Position numbers and translations under genes: made by a program
Assembly (NCBI GenBank): GCA_017882025.1
Contig: JADGQG010000040.1
Location: forward strand, 1-12,201
Origin: Chloroflexota bacterium
GTDB taxonomy: Bacteria > Chloroflexota > Limnocylindria > Limnocylindrales > CSP1-4
Direction: 5' to 3'
Length of the DNA: 12,201 nt
The notes under the pieces: generated by a model
Told to the model about the DNA's origin: nothing
The model's input: the letters and a program-made list of their open reading frames with translations, nothing else
Databases searched by the model: none
In this document: positions 1 to 7,708 of the stretch, one piece after another
Layout: the number at the start of each line of letters is the position of its first letter
Numbering within the stretch: the first letter of the stretch is position 1

Positions 1-3000
1 GGTGTTGGAGTAGACCTCCGTATCGAGGACCAGGACGTTCACGTTGCGGCCGGAGCCCAGGACGTGGTCGAGGCCGCCGTAGCCGATGTCGTAGGCCCAG
101 CCATCGCCGCCGACGATCCAGACGCTCTTGCGGACGAGGTCGTTGGCGAGCGCGAGCAGCTGACGAGCGTCTGATCCGGACTCGCCGTCCAGCGTGCCGA
201 GGACCTCGCGGAGCTTCGCGATACGCGCGCGCTGCGCCTCGATGCCGGGCTCGGTTTCCTGGTCGGCCTCGAGGATGTCCTGCACGAGCTCCGTGCCGAT
301 CGCCGGGGCGAGCTTCGCCAGCAGCCGTCGGGCCTGATCGTTCTGGGCGTCGAGCCCCAGGCGCATGCCCAGGCCGAACTCGGCGTTGTCCTCGAAGAGC
401 GAGTTGTTCCAGGCCGGGCCCCGGCCCTGGGCGTTGACCGTCCACGGTGTGGTCGGCAGGTTGGCGCCGTAGATCGACGAGCAGCCCGTGGCGTTGGCCA
501 CGATCATCCGGTCGCCGAACAGCTGGGAGACGAGCTTGAGGTACGGCGTCTCGCCACAGCCGTTGCAGGCCAGCGAGAACTCGAAGAGCGGCTCGAGGAC
601 CTGGGCGCCCTTGACGGTGTCGTGGGCGATCAGGCTCCGGTCGAGCGGCGGGATCGACTGGAAGAACTCCCAGTGCGGCCGCTCGATATCGCGATGCGCC
701 GCTGCGGGCTCGAGATTGATGGACTTGTGCTTGACCTCGGTCTTGCTCTTGGCCGGGCAGACGTCCACGCAGACGCCACAGCCGGTGCAATCGTCGGGCG
801 CCACCTGGATCGTCAGGCGATGGTCAAGCAGGTCGCGGGACTTGAACTCCTTGGACTGGAAGCCCGCCGGGGCGCCGTCGACGGCGGCGGCCGGGAAGAC
901 CTTCATTCGGATCGCGGCGTGCGGGCAGACCATGGCGCACTTGCCGCAGTCGATGCAGATCGATGGATCCCAGATCGGGAGCTCCAGGGCGATGGCCCGC
1001 TTCTCGAACCTGGTGGTGCCGGACGGGAACGTGCCGTCGACCGGGAAGGCCGAGACGGGGAGCCGGTCGCCGTCGCCGGCCATCAGGACCGCCGTGACCG
1101 TCTTGACGAAGTCCGGAGCGTCGGCGGGCACGACGGGGGGAAGCGCATGTCCGGTCGTGGCAGGGCCGAGCGTCACGTGGCCGAGGCGCGCGATCGAAGC
1201 GTCGATGGCCGCGAAGTTGCGGTCGACGACCGCCTGGCCGCGCTTCGCGTACGTCTTCTCCACGAAGGCCTTGATCCGCGCGATCGCCTCGGCCGACGGC
1301 AGCACGCCCGAGAGATGGAAGAAGCAGGGCTGCATGATCGTGTTGATGCGGGTGCCCATGCCGGTCTCGGCGGCCACGGCGAGGGCATCGATGACCCAGA
1401 AGTCGATCTTCTTCTCGACCAGGTGCCGCTGGACCTCGATCGGCAGGCGATCCCAGATCTCGTCCGGCCCATACGGCGAGTTAAGGAGGAACGTCGCGCC
1501 AGGCTTGGCGAAATCGAGGATCTTGATCTTGTCGAGGAGCCCGAACTGGTGGCAGGCGACGAAGTCGGCCGAGTCGATGAGGTAGGCCGATCTCGTCTGC
1601 ACCGGCCCGAAGCGCAGGTGCGAGACGGTCGTGCCGCCGGACTTCTTCGAGTCGTACACGAAGAAGCCCTGGGCGAAGAGGTCGGTGCCTTCGCCGATGA
1701 TCTTCACCGAGGCATGGTTCGCGCCGACGGTTCCGTCGGAGCCGAGGCCGAAGAAGAGCGCCTGCACCTCGCCCGCGGGGCGCGGCGTGCGGTAGTCCAC
1801 GTCGATGGGCAGGCTGAGATGGGTGACGTCGTCGTAGATGCCCACCGTGAAGTGGCGCTTGGGCCGGTCCGCTGACAGCTCGTCGAACACGGGCCGGATC
1901 ATGCCCGGGGTCACTTCCTTGGACGAAAGGCCGTACCGGCCCCCGATGACACGCGGCATCGTCGCGAACGGCGGCTCCTCGGAGTCCATCCGCTCGGTGA
2001 GCGCGGCCACGACGGTCTGGTAGAGCGGCTCCCCGACAGCGCCGGGCTCTTTGGTCCGGTCCAGGACCGCGATCGTCTTGACTGTCGCCGGGAGCGCAGC
2101 GATGAGCGCGTCCACCGGGAACGGCTGGAAGAGCCGGACCACGAGGACGCCGACTTTCTGGCCGGTGGCGTTGAGGGCGTCGACGGTCTCCTGCACGGCT
2201 CCTGCGGCGGAGCCAATGATCACGATGACGCGGTCGGCATCTGGCGCGCCGTGATAGTCCACGAGTCCGTAGCGGCGGCCGGTCTGCTCGGCGAGCTCGG
2301 CCATGACCTCGGTCACGATGCCCGGCACGGCGTCGTAGAACCGGTTCGCAGCCTCGCGGGCCTGGAAGAAGGCGTCCGGGTTCTGGGCCGTTCCGCGGAT
2401 GGCCGGCGCGTCGGGGGTCATGCCGCGGGCCCGGAAGGCAAGCACGTCATCGTCGCGGATGAGCGAGCGGATGACGTCCTCCTCGATGACCGCGATCTTG
2501 TTGATCTCGTGGGAGGTGCGGAACCCGTCGAAGAAGTGGAGGAACGGGATCCGCGACCGGAGCGTTGCCGCGTGCGCCACGAGCGCGAAGTCCTGGGCTT
2601 CCTGAACGGAGCCGGCAGCGAGCATCGCCCAGCCGGTGGCCCGCGCGTGCATGACGTCGCTGTGGTCGCCATAGATCGAGAGCGCATGTGTGGCCAGCGT
2701 CCGGGCCGCGACGTGGATGACCGTCGGTGTCAGCTCACCCGCCATCTTGAACATGTTCGGGATCATGAGGAGCAGGCCCTGGGACGCCGTGAAGGTCGTG
2801 GCCAGCGCGCCCTTCTGCAGCGCACCGTGGAGCGCGCCAGCCGCGCCACCCTCGGACTGCATCTCGATGACGTCGGGGACCTTGCCCCACAGGTTCGGCT
2901 TCCCGGCGGCTGCCCAGTCGTCGGCGTGCTCCGCCATCGGCGACGCGGGTGTGATCGGGAAGATCGAGATCACCTCGCTCAAGGCGTATGCGATGCGGGC

Positions 3001-3117
3001 CGCGGCCTCGTTGCCGTCCATGCACGCGAAGACTTTGCCGCGGCTCCGAGCGTCAGGTGTGGCGGGGGCGGCACCCGTTGCGGCAACCGGCCGCTCCAGG
3101 GGCGTCTGCAGGGTCAT
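1..3117 (-). CDS. nifJ: Pyruvate:ferredoxin (flavodoxin) oxidoreductase, partial (C-terminus beyond left edge)
   Basis: This enzyme oxidatively decarboxylates pyruvate with CoA to acetyl-CoA and CO2, reducing ferredoxin or flavodoxin in the cytoplasm. The window holds 1039 codons with no stop; single-chain PFORs are usually about 1170-1200 residues, so roughly 150 are missing. Domains seen in order: N-terminal pyruvate-binding/transketolase-like domain (about 28-260, with FPITPASPMAE and IEMQSEGGAAGA), domain II (about 270-390), gamma-type domain III (about 420-620, with FFGLGSDGTVGANH), and two [4Fe-4S] motifs, CIDCGKCAMVCP at 721-732 and CTGCGVCVDVCP at 777-788. The TPP-binding domain begins near 850 with ACNGCGETPY, then NATGCSSIYG and GRGPAWNNSLFEDNAEFG. 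All expected cluster cysteines are present. The ATG at 3117 has GGAGG six bases upstream and overlaps the stop of the preceding receiver gene (ATGA), implying translational coupling. The family call is near certain; the symbol follows the single-chain NifJ type, and a nitrogen-fixation role is not implied. Confidence 0.97.
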   Translation of the reverse strand, partial: MTLQTPLERPVAATGAAPATPDARSRGKVFACMDGNEAAARIAYALSEVISIFPITPASPMAEHADDWAAAGKPNLWGKVPDVIEMQSEGGAAGALHGALQKGALATTFTASQGLLLMIPNMFKMAGELTPTVIHVAARTLATHALSIYGDHSDVMHARATGWAMLAAGSVQEAQDFALVAHAATLRSRIPFLHFFDGFRTSHEINKIAVIEEDVIRSLIRDDDVLAFRARGMTPDAPAIRGTAQNPDAFFQAREAANRFYDAVPGIVTEVMAELAEQTGRRYGLVDYHGAPDADRVIVIIGSAAGAVQETVDALNATGQKVGVLVVRLFQPFPVDALIAALPATVKTIAVLDRTKEPGAVGEPLYQTVVAALTERMDSEEPPFATMPRVIGGRYGLSSKEVTPGMIRPVFDELSADRPKRHFTVGIYDDVTHLSLPIDVDYRTPRPAGEVQALFFGLGSDGTVGANHASVKIIGEGTDLFAQGFFVYDSKKSGGTTVSHLRFGPVQTRSAYLIDSADFVACHQFGLLDKIKILDFAKPGATFLLNSPYGPDEIWDRLPIEVQRHLVEKKIDFWVIDALAVAAETGMGTRINTIMQPCFFHLSGVLPSAEAIARIKAFVEKTYAKRGQAVVDRNFAAIDASIARLGHVTLGPATTGHALPPVVPADAPDFVKTVTAVLMAGDGDRLPVSAFPVDGTFPSGTTRFEKRAIALELPIWDPSICIDCGKCAMVCPHAAIRMKVFPAAAVDGAPAGFQSKEFKSRDLLDHRLTIQVAPDDCTGCGVCVDVCPAKSKTEVKHKSINLEPAAAHRDIERPHWEFFQSIPPLDRSLIAHDTVKGAQVLEPLFEFSLACNGCGETPYLKLVSQLFGDRMIVANATGCSSIYGANLPTTPWTVNAQGRGPAWNNSLFEDNAEFGLGMRLGLDAQNDQARRLLAKLAPAIGTELVQDILEADQETEPGIEAQRARIAKLREVLGTLDGESGSDARQLLALANDLVRKSVWIVGGDGWAYDIGYGGLDHVLGSGRNVNVLVLDTEVYSNT

Positions 3118-3500
3118 GCTGGACCTCCGATTGCCCGAAGACGGCTTGCGAGACTGCCGCCTTCAACGTGCTTCAGGATTGTCGCGCCGATGCCCGCTGC
3201 CCGGGCCTCCCGGGCTTCGTCGGCACCCAGGTACGCGGCGAGAACGACGATGTGTTCACGTGGCGTGACGCCGTCGAGGGCATCCGCCACCGCGCGCCAG
3301 CCGCCCCGGAGCGCGCCGTCGACGAGGACGAGATCGGGCGCGCACGTCCGCGCCGCGAGGGCAGCGGATCCGGCAGACCGGACCTCGCCGACGACGGCGA
3401 AGCCGTGCCGGTTCAGGTGCGCGGCGAGCGCATCGGAAGCACCAACGTGGTCGCTCACGATGAGGAGCCGGCGCACCGGTTGGGGATGGGGCGGGAACAT
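3114..3500 (-). CDS. Stand-alone CheY-like receiver domain protein, atypical
   Basis: This is a 128-residue protein made of a single receiver fold and no output domain. Visible family features are the beta1 acidic residue D17 (LLIVSD), the likely phospho-acceptor D61 (PDLVLVDGAL) and the conserved lysine K110 (ATILKHV) preceding the C-terminal helix. It is atypical because the usual acidic pair at beta1 is reduced to one Asp, and the conserved Ser/Thr at the end of beta4 is alanine (IVVLAAY, A88/A89). Phosphorylation or its read-out may therefore be altered. The reading frame is open further upstream, but ATG 3500 puts the first beta strand at residue 11 as expected, and the upstream residues have no domain character. 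I see no good Shine-Dalgarno. Its stop overlaps the nifJ start by ATGA, so the two are very probably cotranscribed. A role in tuning PFOR expression or activity is inference only. Confidence 0.8.
   Translation of the reverse strand: MFPPHPQPVRRLLIVSDHVGASDALAAHLNRHGFAVVGEVRSAGSAALAARTCAPDLVLVDGALRGGWRAVADALDGVTPREHIVVLAAYLGADEAREARAAGIGATILKHVEGGSLASRLRAIGGPA
3124..3128 (-). promoter_or_regulatory. Shine-Dalgarno site of nifJ
   Basis: GGAGG on the minus strand, six bases before ATG 3117, lies inside the last codons of the receiver gene. It fixes the nifJ start and supports coupled translation across the ATGA junction. Confidence 0.75.
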
Positions 3501-3594
3501 GCAGGTAGCGTCGCCCCGTGCCTCCGGACCGGGCACCCGCGCACCGGCCCCAAGAAGGGGGCCATTCGGCCCTGCCAAGGGTCGCGATCTGCCG

Positions 3595-3646
3595 ACCACA
3601 CTGCGGAGCGTGGTGGACGTCGCAGGGGACGCGCGATGTCCACCAC
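3595..3646 (-). repeat. Overlapping alternative hairpins in the leader of the receiver-nifJ operon
   Basis: Two stem-loops share one arm. The larger pairs 3610-3623 (GTGGTGGACGTCGC) with 3633-3646 (GCGATGTCCACCAC), 13 of 14 positions complementary, around a 9-base loop. The smaller pairs 3595-3602 (ACCACACT) with 3607-3614 (AGCGTGGT), 7 of 8, around the loop GCGG. Both use 3610-3614, so they cannot form together. They lie in the 230-base spacer between the CoA-transferase stop and the receiver start, about 95-145 bases ahead of ATG 3500. No U-run follows on the minus strand, so it is not a canonical intrinsic terminator. It could be an attenuator-like leader, an operator (long dyad), or processing signal. 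The rest of the spacer (3501-3730) shows no gene and no promoter that I can defend. Confidence 0.5.
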
Positions 3647-3730
3647 TGCCTGTCTCCCGGGCACCCGGCACGGCCCTGATGAGACGGCTCCGGGGCGCAG
3701 GAATCCCCCGGCCCTGATGCCGGACCCCGT

Positions 3731-5002
3731 CTAGAGGTAGTGCGTTCGACGCGCCTGGACGGTCAGCTCGTTGCGGAAATCCGGGTGCGCGATCGCGATG
3801 AGCGCGGCGGCCCGCTCGCGAATCGACTTCCCGTACAACTCCGCGACGCCCCACTCCGTGACGACTGTCCGGACGTGGGCCCGGGTGGTCACCACGCCCG
3901 ATCCCTCGGCGAGGAACGGGGTGATCCGCGAGACCGTCCCGCCAGCCGCGGTCGAGGGGAGCGCGATGATCGGCCGACCCTGCGTAGCGAGGGCTGCGCC
4001 TCGGATGAAGTCCATCTGGCCGCCGACACCGCTGTAGAGGAGACGGCCGATCGAGTCGGCGCAGACCTGGCCGGTGAGGTCGATCGCGATCGCCGAGTTG
4101 ATCGCGATCATCCGGCTGAAGCTCCGGATCACGTGCGTGTCATTCGTGTAGTCGGTGGCGTGCATCTCGACCATCGGGTTGTCGTGGACGAACCGGTAGA
4201 GCTTCTGCGTCCCCATCATGAACGTGGCCACGATCTTGCCGCGGTTGCGCTCCTTGGCACGCCCCGTCACGGCGCCCGCTTCCACCAGGTCGACGACACA
4301 GTCGGTCATCAACTCGGTGTGGATCCCGAGGTCGCGCTTGTCGCGGAGGCACAGGGCGACGGCGGTCGGGATCGCCCCGATCCCCATCTGGAGGGTTGCG
4401 CCGTCGGGGACCAGCTCCGCGACGAACTCGCCGATCCGACGCTCCACCGGGTCGACCGCGCCGTCCGGACGCAGGTAGGGCGGCACGTCCACCTCCACCG
4501 CGTAATCGATCTGCGACACGTGGATGAAGCTCTCGCCCAGGGTCCGCGGCATTGCCGCGTTGAGCTGGGCAATCACCGTCTTCGCCGTGCGGATCGCGGC
4601 CTGCATCGCCTCGACCGACGTCCCGAGCGAGCAGTACCCGTGCGCGTCCGGTGTCGAGACGTTGCAGAGCACCGCGTCGAGTGGAAGCAGCCCCGCGTCG
4701 AAGAGCTGCGGGACGTCTGACAGGAAGACCGGCACGTAGTCGGCTCGGCCCTCGTTCACGGCGGCACGGGCGTTCGGGCCGATGAAGAGTGCCGTATGGC
4801 GGAAGTGGCCGGCCATCTCGGGCGCGAGGTGCGGGCCCGGCCCCTCGATGTGGAGATGGACAACGTCCACGTCCCGCAGCTCGGGGGCGCGCGCAACGAG
4901 CGCGTCCAGCAGGACAGACGGCGCGGCGGCCGCGCACTGGACGTAGACCCGGTCGCCGGAGCGGATATCCGCGACGGCCTCGGCCGGCGACACGATCTTC
5001 AT
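3731..5002 (-). CDS. Acetyl-CoA hydrolase/transferase family CoA-transferase (4-hydroxybutyrate or acetate CoA-transferase type)
   Basis: This 423-residue cytoplasmic enzyme belongs to the family that moves CoA between acyl-CoA and a free carboxylate through a glutamyl-CoA intermediate. The N-terminal half (about 1-190) and the C-terminal half (about 195-423) are the two CoA-transferase lobes. The probable catalytic glutamate is E230 in GIHTELMTD, followed by VVDLVEAGAVTG. The glycine-rich oxyanion/CoA motif is YSGVGGQMDFIRGA near 323-336, and a C-terminal VVTEWGVAELYGKS (about 380-393) is also typical. Its length is usual for 4-hydroxybutyrate CoA-transferases and related acetate:succinate transferases; sequence alone does not settle the substrate. 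The start at ATG 5002 gives the standard N-terminus MKIVSPAEA, although no strong Shine-Dalgarno is visible. It lies 230 bases upstream of, and co-oriented with, the receiver-nifJ pair. That suggests it uses acetyl-CoA made by PFOR, releasing acetate or activating another acid (inference). Confidence 0.92.
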   Translation of the reverse strand: MKIVSPAEAVADIRSGDRVYVQCAAAAPSVLLDALVARAPELRDVDVVHLHIEGPGPHLAPEMAGHFRHTALFIGPNARAAVNEGRADYVPVFLSDVPQLFDAGLLPLDAVLCNVSTPDAHGYCSLGTSVEAMQAAIRTAKTVIAQLNAAMPRTLGESFIHVSQIDYAVEVDVPPYLRPDGAVDPVERRIGEFVAELVPDGATLQMGIGAIPTAVALCLRDKRDLGIHTELMTDCVVDLVEAGAVTGRAKERNRGKIVATFMMGTQKLYRFVHDNPMVEMHATDYTNDTHVIRSFSRMIAINSAIAIDLTGQVCADSIGRLLYSGVGGQMDFIRGAALATQGRPIIALPSTAAGGTVSRITPFLAEGSGVVTTRAHVRTVVTEWGVAELYGKSIRERAAALIAIAHPDFRNELTVQARRTHYL

Positions 5003-5078
5003 GGCCGCAGTCTGGGAGAGCCGTTCCCGGCCGCGACTGTGCCGACCGGCCCGTAGGCCGCGCCCATCGGGCACGAAG

Positions 5079-5100
5079 CCCGCCGCCTTGTCACGGCGGG
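5079..5100. repeat. Perfect 7-bp inverted repeat (stem-loop)
   Basis: CCCGCCG and CGGCGGG are separated by the 8-base loop CCTTGTCA. In the minus-strand transcript this would sit in the CoA-transferase leader, 77 bases before its start. No T-tract follows on either strand, so a leader structure or operator is more likely than a terminator. Confidence 0.5.
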
Positions 5101-5305
5101 ATCCGCGCGGGCACGCGCGCAGGTGCCCATCGGGGGCAAGGTTGCGAAACCTCCATCGAGTGTTGGCCGATCCTCGCCCGTGGTCCGGTATGCTCCGCGC
5201 GGTCGGTCGGCAACGGCGTAGGTGGCCGCGTGTCGTCCGGCCCGTCACCCACCGGGAGGCTCCCCGGAATTGAGCTCGCAGCCCAATCGTTCGCACCGGC
5301 TGGAC

Positions 5306-5310
5306 GGAGG
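5306..5310 (+). promoter_or_regulatory. Shine-Dalgarno site of the NEW3 protein gene
   Basis: GGAGG, four bases before ATG 5315, selects this start over the longer open frame from 5222. The shorter protein begins with a proper signal peptide. Confidence 0.65.
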
Positions 5311-5314
5311 ATCC

Positions 5315-6520
5315 ATGGACCGCGCCGCGCACCGCCGGCGGCACGCCGGACCGATCGTCACGCTGCTCCCGCTTGCGCTTGCCCTCTTCCTGCCGGCCGC
5401 CGTGCTGGTCCCGACCGCCGCAGCCGCGGATCCCCTGAGCCTGACCACGCCGTATCCCAGCGTGGCTGTGCAGCCCGGCGCCAGCGTCTCGTTCCCGATC
5501 ACGATCACGACCGACACAACCCGGACGGTCGCGCTGACAATCGACGGGATCCCGCAGGGCGGCGCCGCGCAGCTCTCGGGCGGGGGCTTCACGGTCGAGA
5601 GCGTCCAGGCTGCATCCGGCAAGCCGGCGACCGTCAACCTGGACGTGACGCTGCCACAGAACGCGACGGGGACCATCTCGATGACCGTCCATGCGAGCGC
5701 GGGAGTCCTGACCGCGGACCTCCCGGTGCAACTCCGGATCGAGGGCGGCGCGGGCGGCAGCGTGACGATCGACCCGCCGACAGGCCAGAAGGTGGCAGCC
5801 GGCGGATCGCTGTCGTTCAGCCTGACGCTCCACAACAACACGCCGCGCGACACGACGTTCACGTTCTCGACCCAGCAGCCAACCGGCTGGCAGGTCGCCG
5901 CCCAGCCCGGGGGCTCCAGCCAGGCCACCAGCCTGAAGGTGGCGGCGGCGAGCACCGGCAGCGTTACGGTCAACGCCACGGCGCCGACCAACGCGACGGC
6001 CGGCGACTACCAGGTGGAGCTGGATACGGCAAGCGACGGCAGCGTGCAGCCGGATCCGGTCATGCTCCCCGTGACGATCACCGGGAGCTACTCGGCCTCG
6101 CTGACGCAGACGTCGGACGAGACCCTCCAGACATCGGTCCAGGCGGGCGCCGGCAAGCCGTACGTATGGGTGGTCCAGAACACCGGCTCCGGGCCGCTGA
6201 GCAACCTCACCGTCAGCGCCACGCCGCCAGCGGGCTGGACGGTGACGTTCGACGCAGCCTCGATCGCCGGCCTGGCTCCCGGAAAGACCCAGAACGTGAC
6301 CGCGACGATCACGCCGGCCGCGAACGCGGTGGCCGGCGACTATACGATCGCCTTCAACGTCAGCGCCCCCAGCAGCGGGAGCGTCCCGGGGGCGTCGGCC
6401 AGCCAGACCGTCAGGGTGACCGTCCAGGTAGGGCTCAGCTGGCTGTTTGTCGGGGGGGCACTCATCCTTCTCGTGCTGGTCGGTCTGAGCTGGGTCTTCG
6501 GGCGGTTCGGGCGCCGCTGA
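5315..6520 (+). CDS. Secreted, C-terminally membrane-anchored NEW3/Ig-like repeat protein of an ABC operon
   Basis: This is a 401-residue protein. Residues 1-38 form a signal peptide: basic n-region (RAAHRRRH), hydrophobic core (about 13-33) and a likely signal peptidase I site after AAA at 36-38. The middle is three beta-rich, Thr/Ser/Val/Gly-rich Ig-like modules at about 45-142, 150-256 and 262-372. The second and third carry the NEW3 (alpha-galactosidase-associated) pattern of PxGW near the middle and AGDY near the end (GDY at 230-232 and 341-343). A single transmembrane helix (about 374-394) and a short basic tail (GRFGRR) follow, so the modules should face outside. The overall plan matches COG1470-type membrane proteins, which often precede ABC ATPase and permease genes, as here. 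Only three bases separate its stop from the next ATG. Its role is unknown; ligand capture or an extracytoplasmic partner of the transporter are options. Confidence 0.82.
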   Translation: MDRAAHRRRHAGPIVTLLPLALALFLPAAVLVPTAAAADPLSLTTPYPSVAVQPGASVSFPITITTDTTRTVALTIDGIPQGGAAQLSGGGFTVESVQAASGKPATVNLDVTLPQNATGTISMTVHASAGVLTADLPVQLRIEGGAGGSVTIDPPTGQKVAAGGSLSFSLTLHNNTPRDTTFTFSTQQPTGWQVAAQPGGSSQATSLKVAAASTGSVTVNATAPTNATAGDYQVELDTASDGSVQPDPVMLPVTITGSYSASLTQTSDETLQTSVQAGAGKPYVWVVQNTGSGPLSNLTVSATPPAGWTVTFDAASIAGLAPGKTQNVTATITPAANAVAGDYTIAFNVSAPSSGSVPGASASQTVRVTVQVGLSWLFVGGALILLVLVGLSWVFGRFGRR

Positions 6521-6523
6521 CCG

Positions 6524-7708
6524 ATGGTCCTGCAGCCATCCCCGCGCGTGGAGGGCGGCCGCGACGTGGCCATCGAGCCGGTCATCGAAGCCCGGAACCT
6601 GACCAAACGGTACGGCGCCCGGGTGGCAGTGGACGACCTCAGCTTCGAGGTACGGCCGGGCGAGGTGTTCGGGCTGCTCGGCCCCAACGGGGCCGGCAAG
6701 ACCACGACGGTGCTCATGCTCCTGGGGCTCACCGAACCGACCTCCGGCGAGGCCCGTGTGGTCGGGGTCGACCCGATGCGAGACCCCCTGGAGGTGAAGC
6801 GGCACGTCGGCTATATGCCCGACACGGTCGGGTTCTACGATGGATTGAGCGCGCGCGAGAACCTGGCCTACACGGCACGCCTGAACCGCGTCCCGCGCTC
6901 GATCGCAACAGCGCGGATCACCGACCTGCTGACCCAGGTGGGCCTGGTCGACGTCGCAGAGCAGAAGGTGGACACGTTCTCCCGGGGCATGCGCCAGCGC
7001 CTGGGGGTGGCGGACGCGCTCCTCAAGGACCCGTCCGTCCTGATCCTCGATGAGCCGACCGCGTCCCTGGACCCCGAGGGCGTGGTCGACCTGCTTGCGC
7101 TCATCGAGCGGATCGCCCAGGAGCGACGGATCGCCGTGCTTCTCTCGTCTCACCTGCTGGACCAGGTCCAGGCGATCTGTCACCGGGTTGGTATCTTCTA
7201 CAAGGGCCGCCTGATCGCCGAAGGATCAGTCCGGGACCTTGCGACCGAGGCCTCGCGCACCGAGGACGTGGTCGAGGTGGGCGCCCAGGCCCATGACGGC
7301 CGGCCCGCCGGCGTCGAGGTCATCACCGCGACCCTGCGCGGCGCACCGGGCGTCGCGTCCGTGGCGCCGGACCCGGACGCGCCGGACCGGGTCCTTGTCA
7401 CTGGCGCGCCCGGGATCGCGGGCGAGCTGTCCTCGGCGCTCGCCGCGGCAGGACTCCGCCCGATCCATCTCCGGACGCGCGAGGAACGGCTCGATGCGAT
7501 CTACGCGAGGCTGGTCCACGCTGCCGCTGAGGCCCCCGTGCGGCCGCCGCGACCGAAACGGTCGACCACTCGGAGTGGACCGGGAGCGAGAGGCACCACC
7601 CCCGGAAGACCCGGCCCACGCCGTGCCAGGCCCGGTCGCGCCGGGCGTCCGCGGCCCGACAACCACGACGACGACCCCGGCGACACCGCCGCCGGAGAAC
7701 CAGGATGA
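6524..7708 (+). CDS. ABC transporter ATP-binding protein with basic, disordered C-terminal tail
   Basis: This cytoplasmic nucleotide-binding subunit should energise the ABC-2 permease encoded next. With the ATG 6524 start it has 394 residues. Walker A is GPNGAGKT (53-60), the Q-loop region reads GYMPD (96-100), the signature is FSRGMRQRL (152-160), Walker B LILDEP (173-178), the D-loop SLDP (181-184) and the switch histidine H210 (LSSHLL). After the ATPase (about 19-240) comes the C-terminal regulatory domain common in this export subfamily (about 247-333, ending EERLDAIYARL). An extra tail of about 60 residues rich in Pro, Arg, Gly and Asp has no fold. An alternative start is GTG 6566, giving a more typical N-terminus and preceded by GGAGGG; ATG 6524 lacks a Shine-Dalgarno but lies three bases after the upstream stop. 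The stop overlaps the permease start by ATGA. Substrate cannot be read from the sequence. Confidence 0.93.
   Translation: MVLQPSPRVEGGRDVAIEPVIEARNLTKRYGARVAVDDLSFEVRPGEVFGLLGPNGAGKTTTVLMLLGLTEPTSGEARVVGVDPMRDPLEVKRHVGYMPDTVGFYDGLSARENLAYTARLNRVPRSIATARITDLLTQVGLVDVAEQKVDTFSRGMRQRLGVADALLKDPSVLILDEPTASLDPEGVVDLLALIERIAQERRIAVLLSSHLLDQVQAICHRVGIFYKGRLIAEGSVRDLATEASRTEDVVEVGAQAHDGRPAGVEVITATLRGAPGVASVAPDPDAPDRVLVTGAPGIAGELSSALAAAGLRPIHLRTREERLDAIYARLVHAAAEAPVRPPRPKRSTTRSGPGARGTTPGRPGPRRARPGRAGRPRPDNHDDDPGDTAAGEPG
6550..6555 (+). promoter_or_regulatory. Possible Shine-Dalgarno for an internal GTG start of the ABC ATPase
   Basis: GGAGGG ten bases before GTG 6566. If used, the ATPase loses 14 N-terminal residues of no domain character. 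It is the only Shine-Dalgarno-like site near either candidate start. Confidence 0.35.

Larger units (their letters stand above)
5003..5314. other. Divergent intergenic region with GC-rich stem-loops
   Basis: The 312 bases separate the divergent CoA-transferase and NEW3-protein genes and must carry promoters for both. I see no gene here. The left half (about 5048-5140) is dense in inverted repeats: GGCC-cgta-GGCC near 5049-5060, a perfect 7-bp stem at 5079-5100, and a possible long-range pairing of GGGCAC (5069-5074) with GTGCCC (5123-5128). The 10-mer GCCCATCGGG occurs twice (5062-5071 and 5125-5134) flanking the central stem. On the plus strand TATGCT at 5189-5194 resembles a -10 box but has no well-spaced -35. 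The Shine-Dalgarno of the NEW3 gene closes the region. Confidence 0.55.

Noticed and set aside
488..1875. Plus-strand frames of several hundred codons over the left part of the window
   Set aside because: They lie antisense to nifJ, whose domains and cysteine motifs are unmistakable. The plus-strand translations have no recognisable domain.
3626..3641. GGGAC and GTCC halves as a DevR/DosR box ahead of the receiver-nifJ operon
   Set aside because: The spacing is seven bases, not the four of the known core, one half is incomplete, and the bases are already part of the long dyad.
5165..5194. Full sigma70-type promoter for the NEW3 operon
   Set aside because: TATGCT could be a -10, but the best -35-like hexamer is about 20 bases away and poor.
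6809..6823. GYMPD in place of the more familiar Q-loop of the ABC ATPase
   Set aside because: The MPD form is, to my knowledge, common in this ABC-2 exporter ATPase subfamily, so it is not a defect.
4789..7053. A 754-codon plus-strand frame
   Set aside because: It is an out-of-frame, Arg/Pro/Gly-rich shadow crossing the CoA-transferase start, an intergenic region and two genes in another frame.
3731..7183. A single 1150-codon minus-strand reading frame
   Set aside because: Only the part from ATG 5002 to 3731 is a gene (CoA-transferase). The remainder is antisense to the NEW3 and ABC genes and open because of high G+C.
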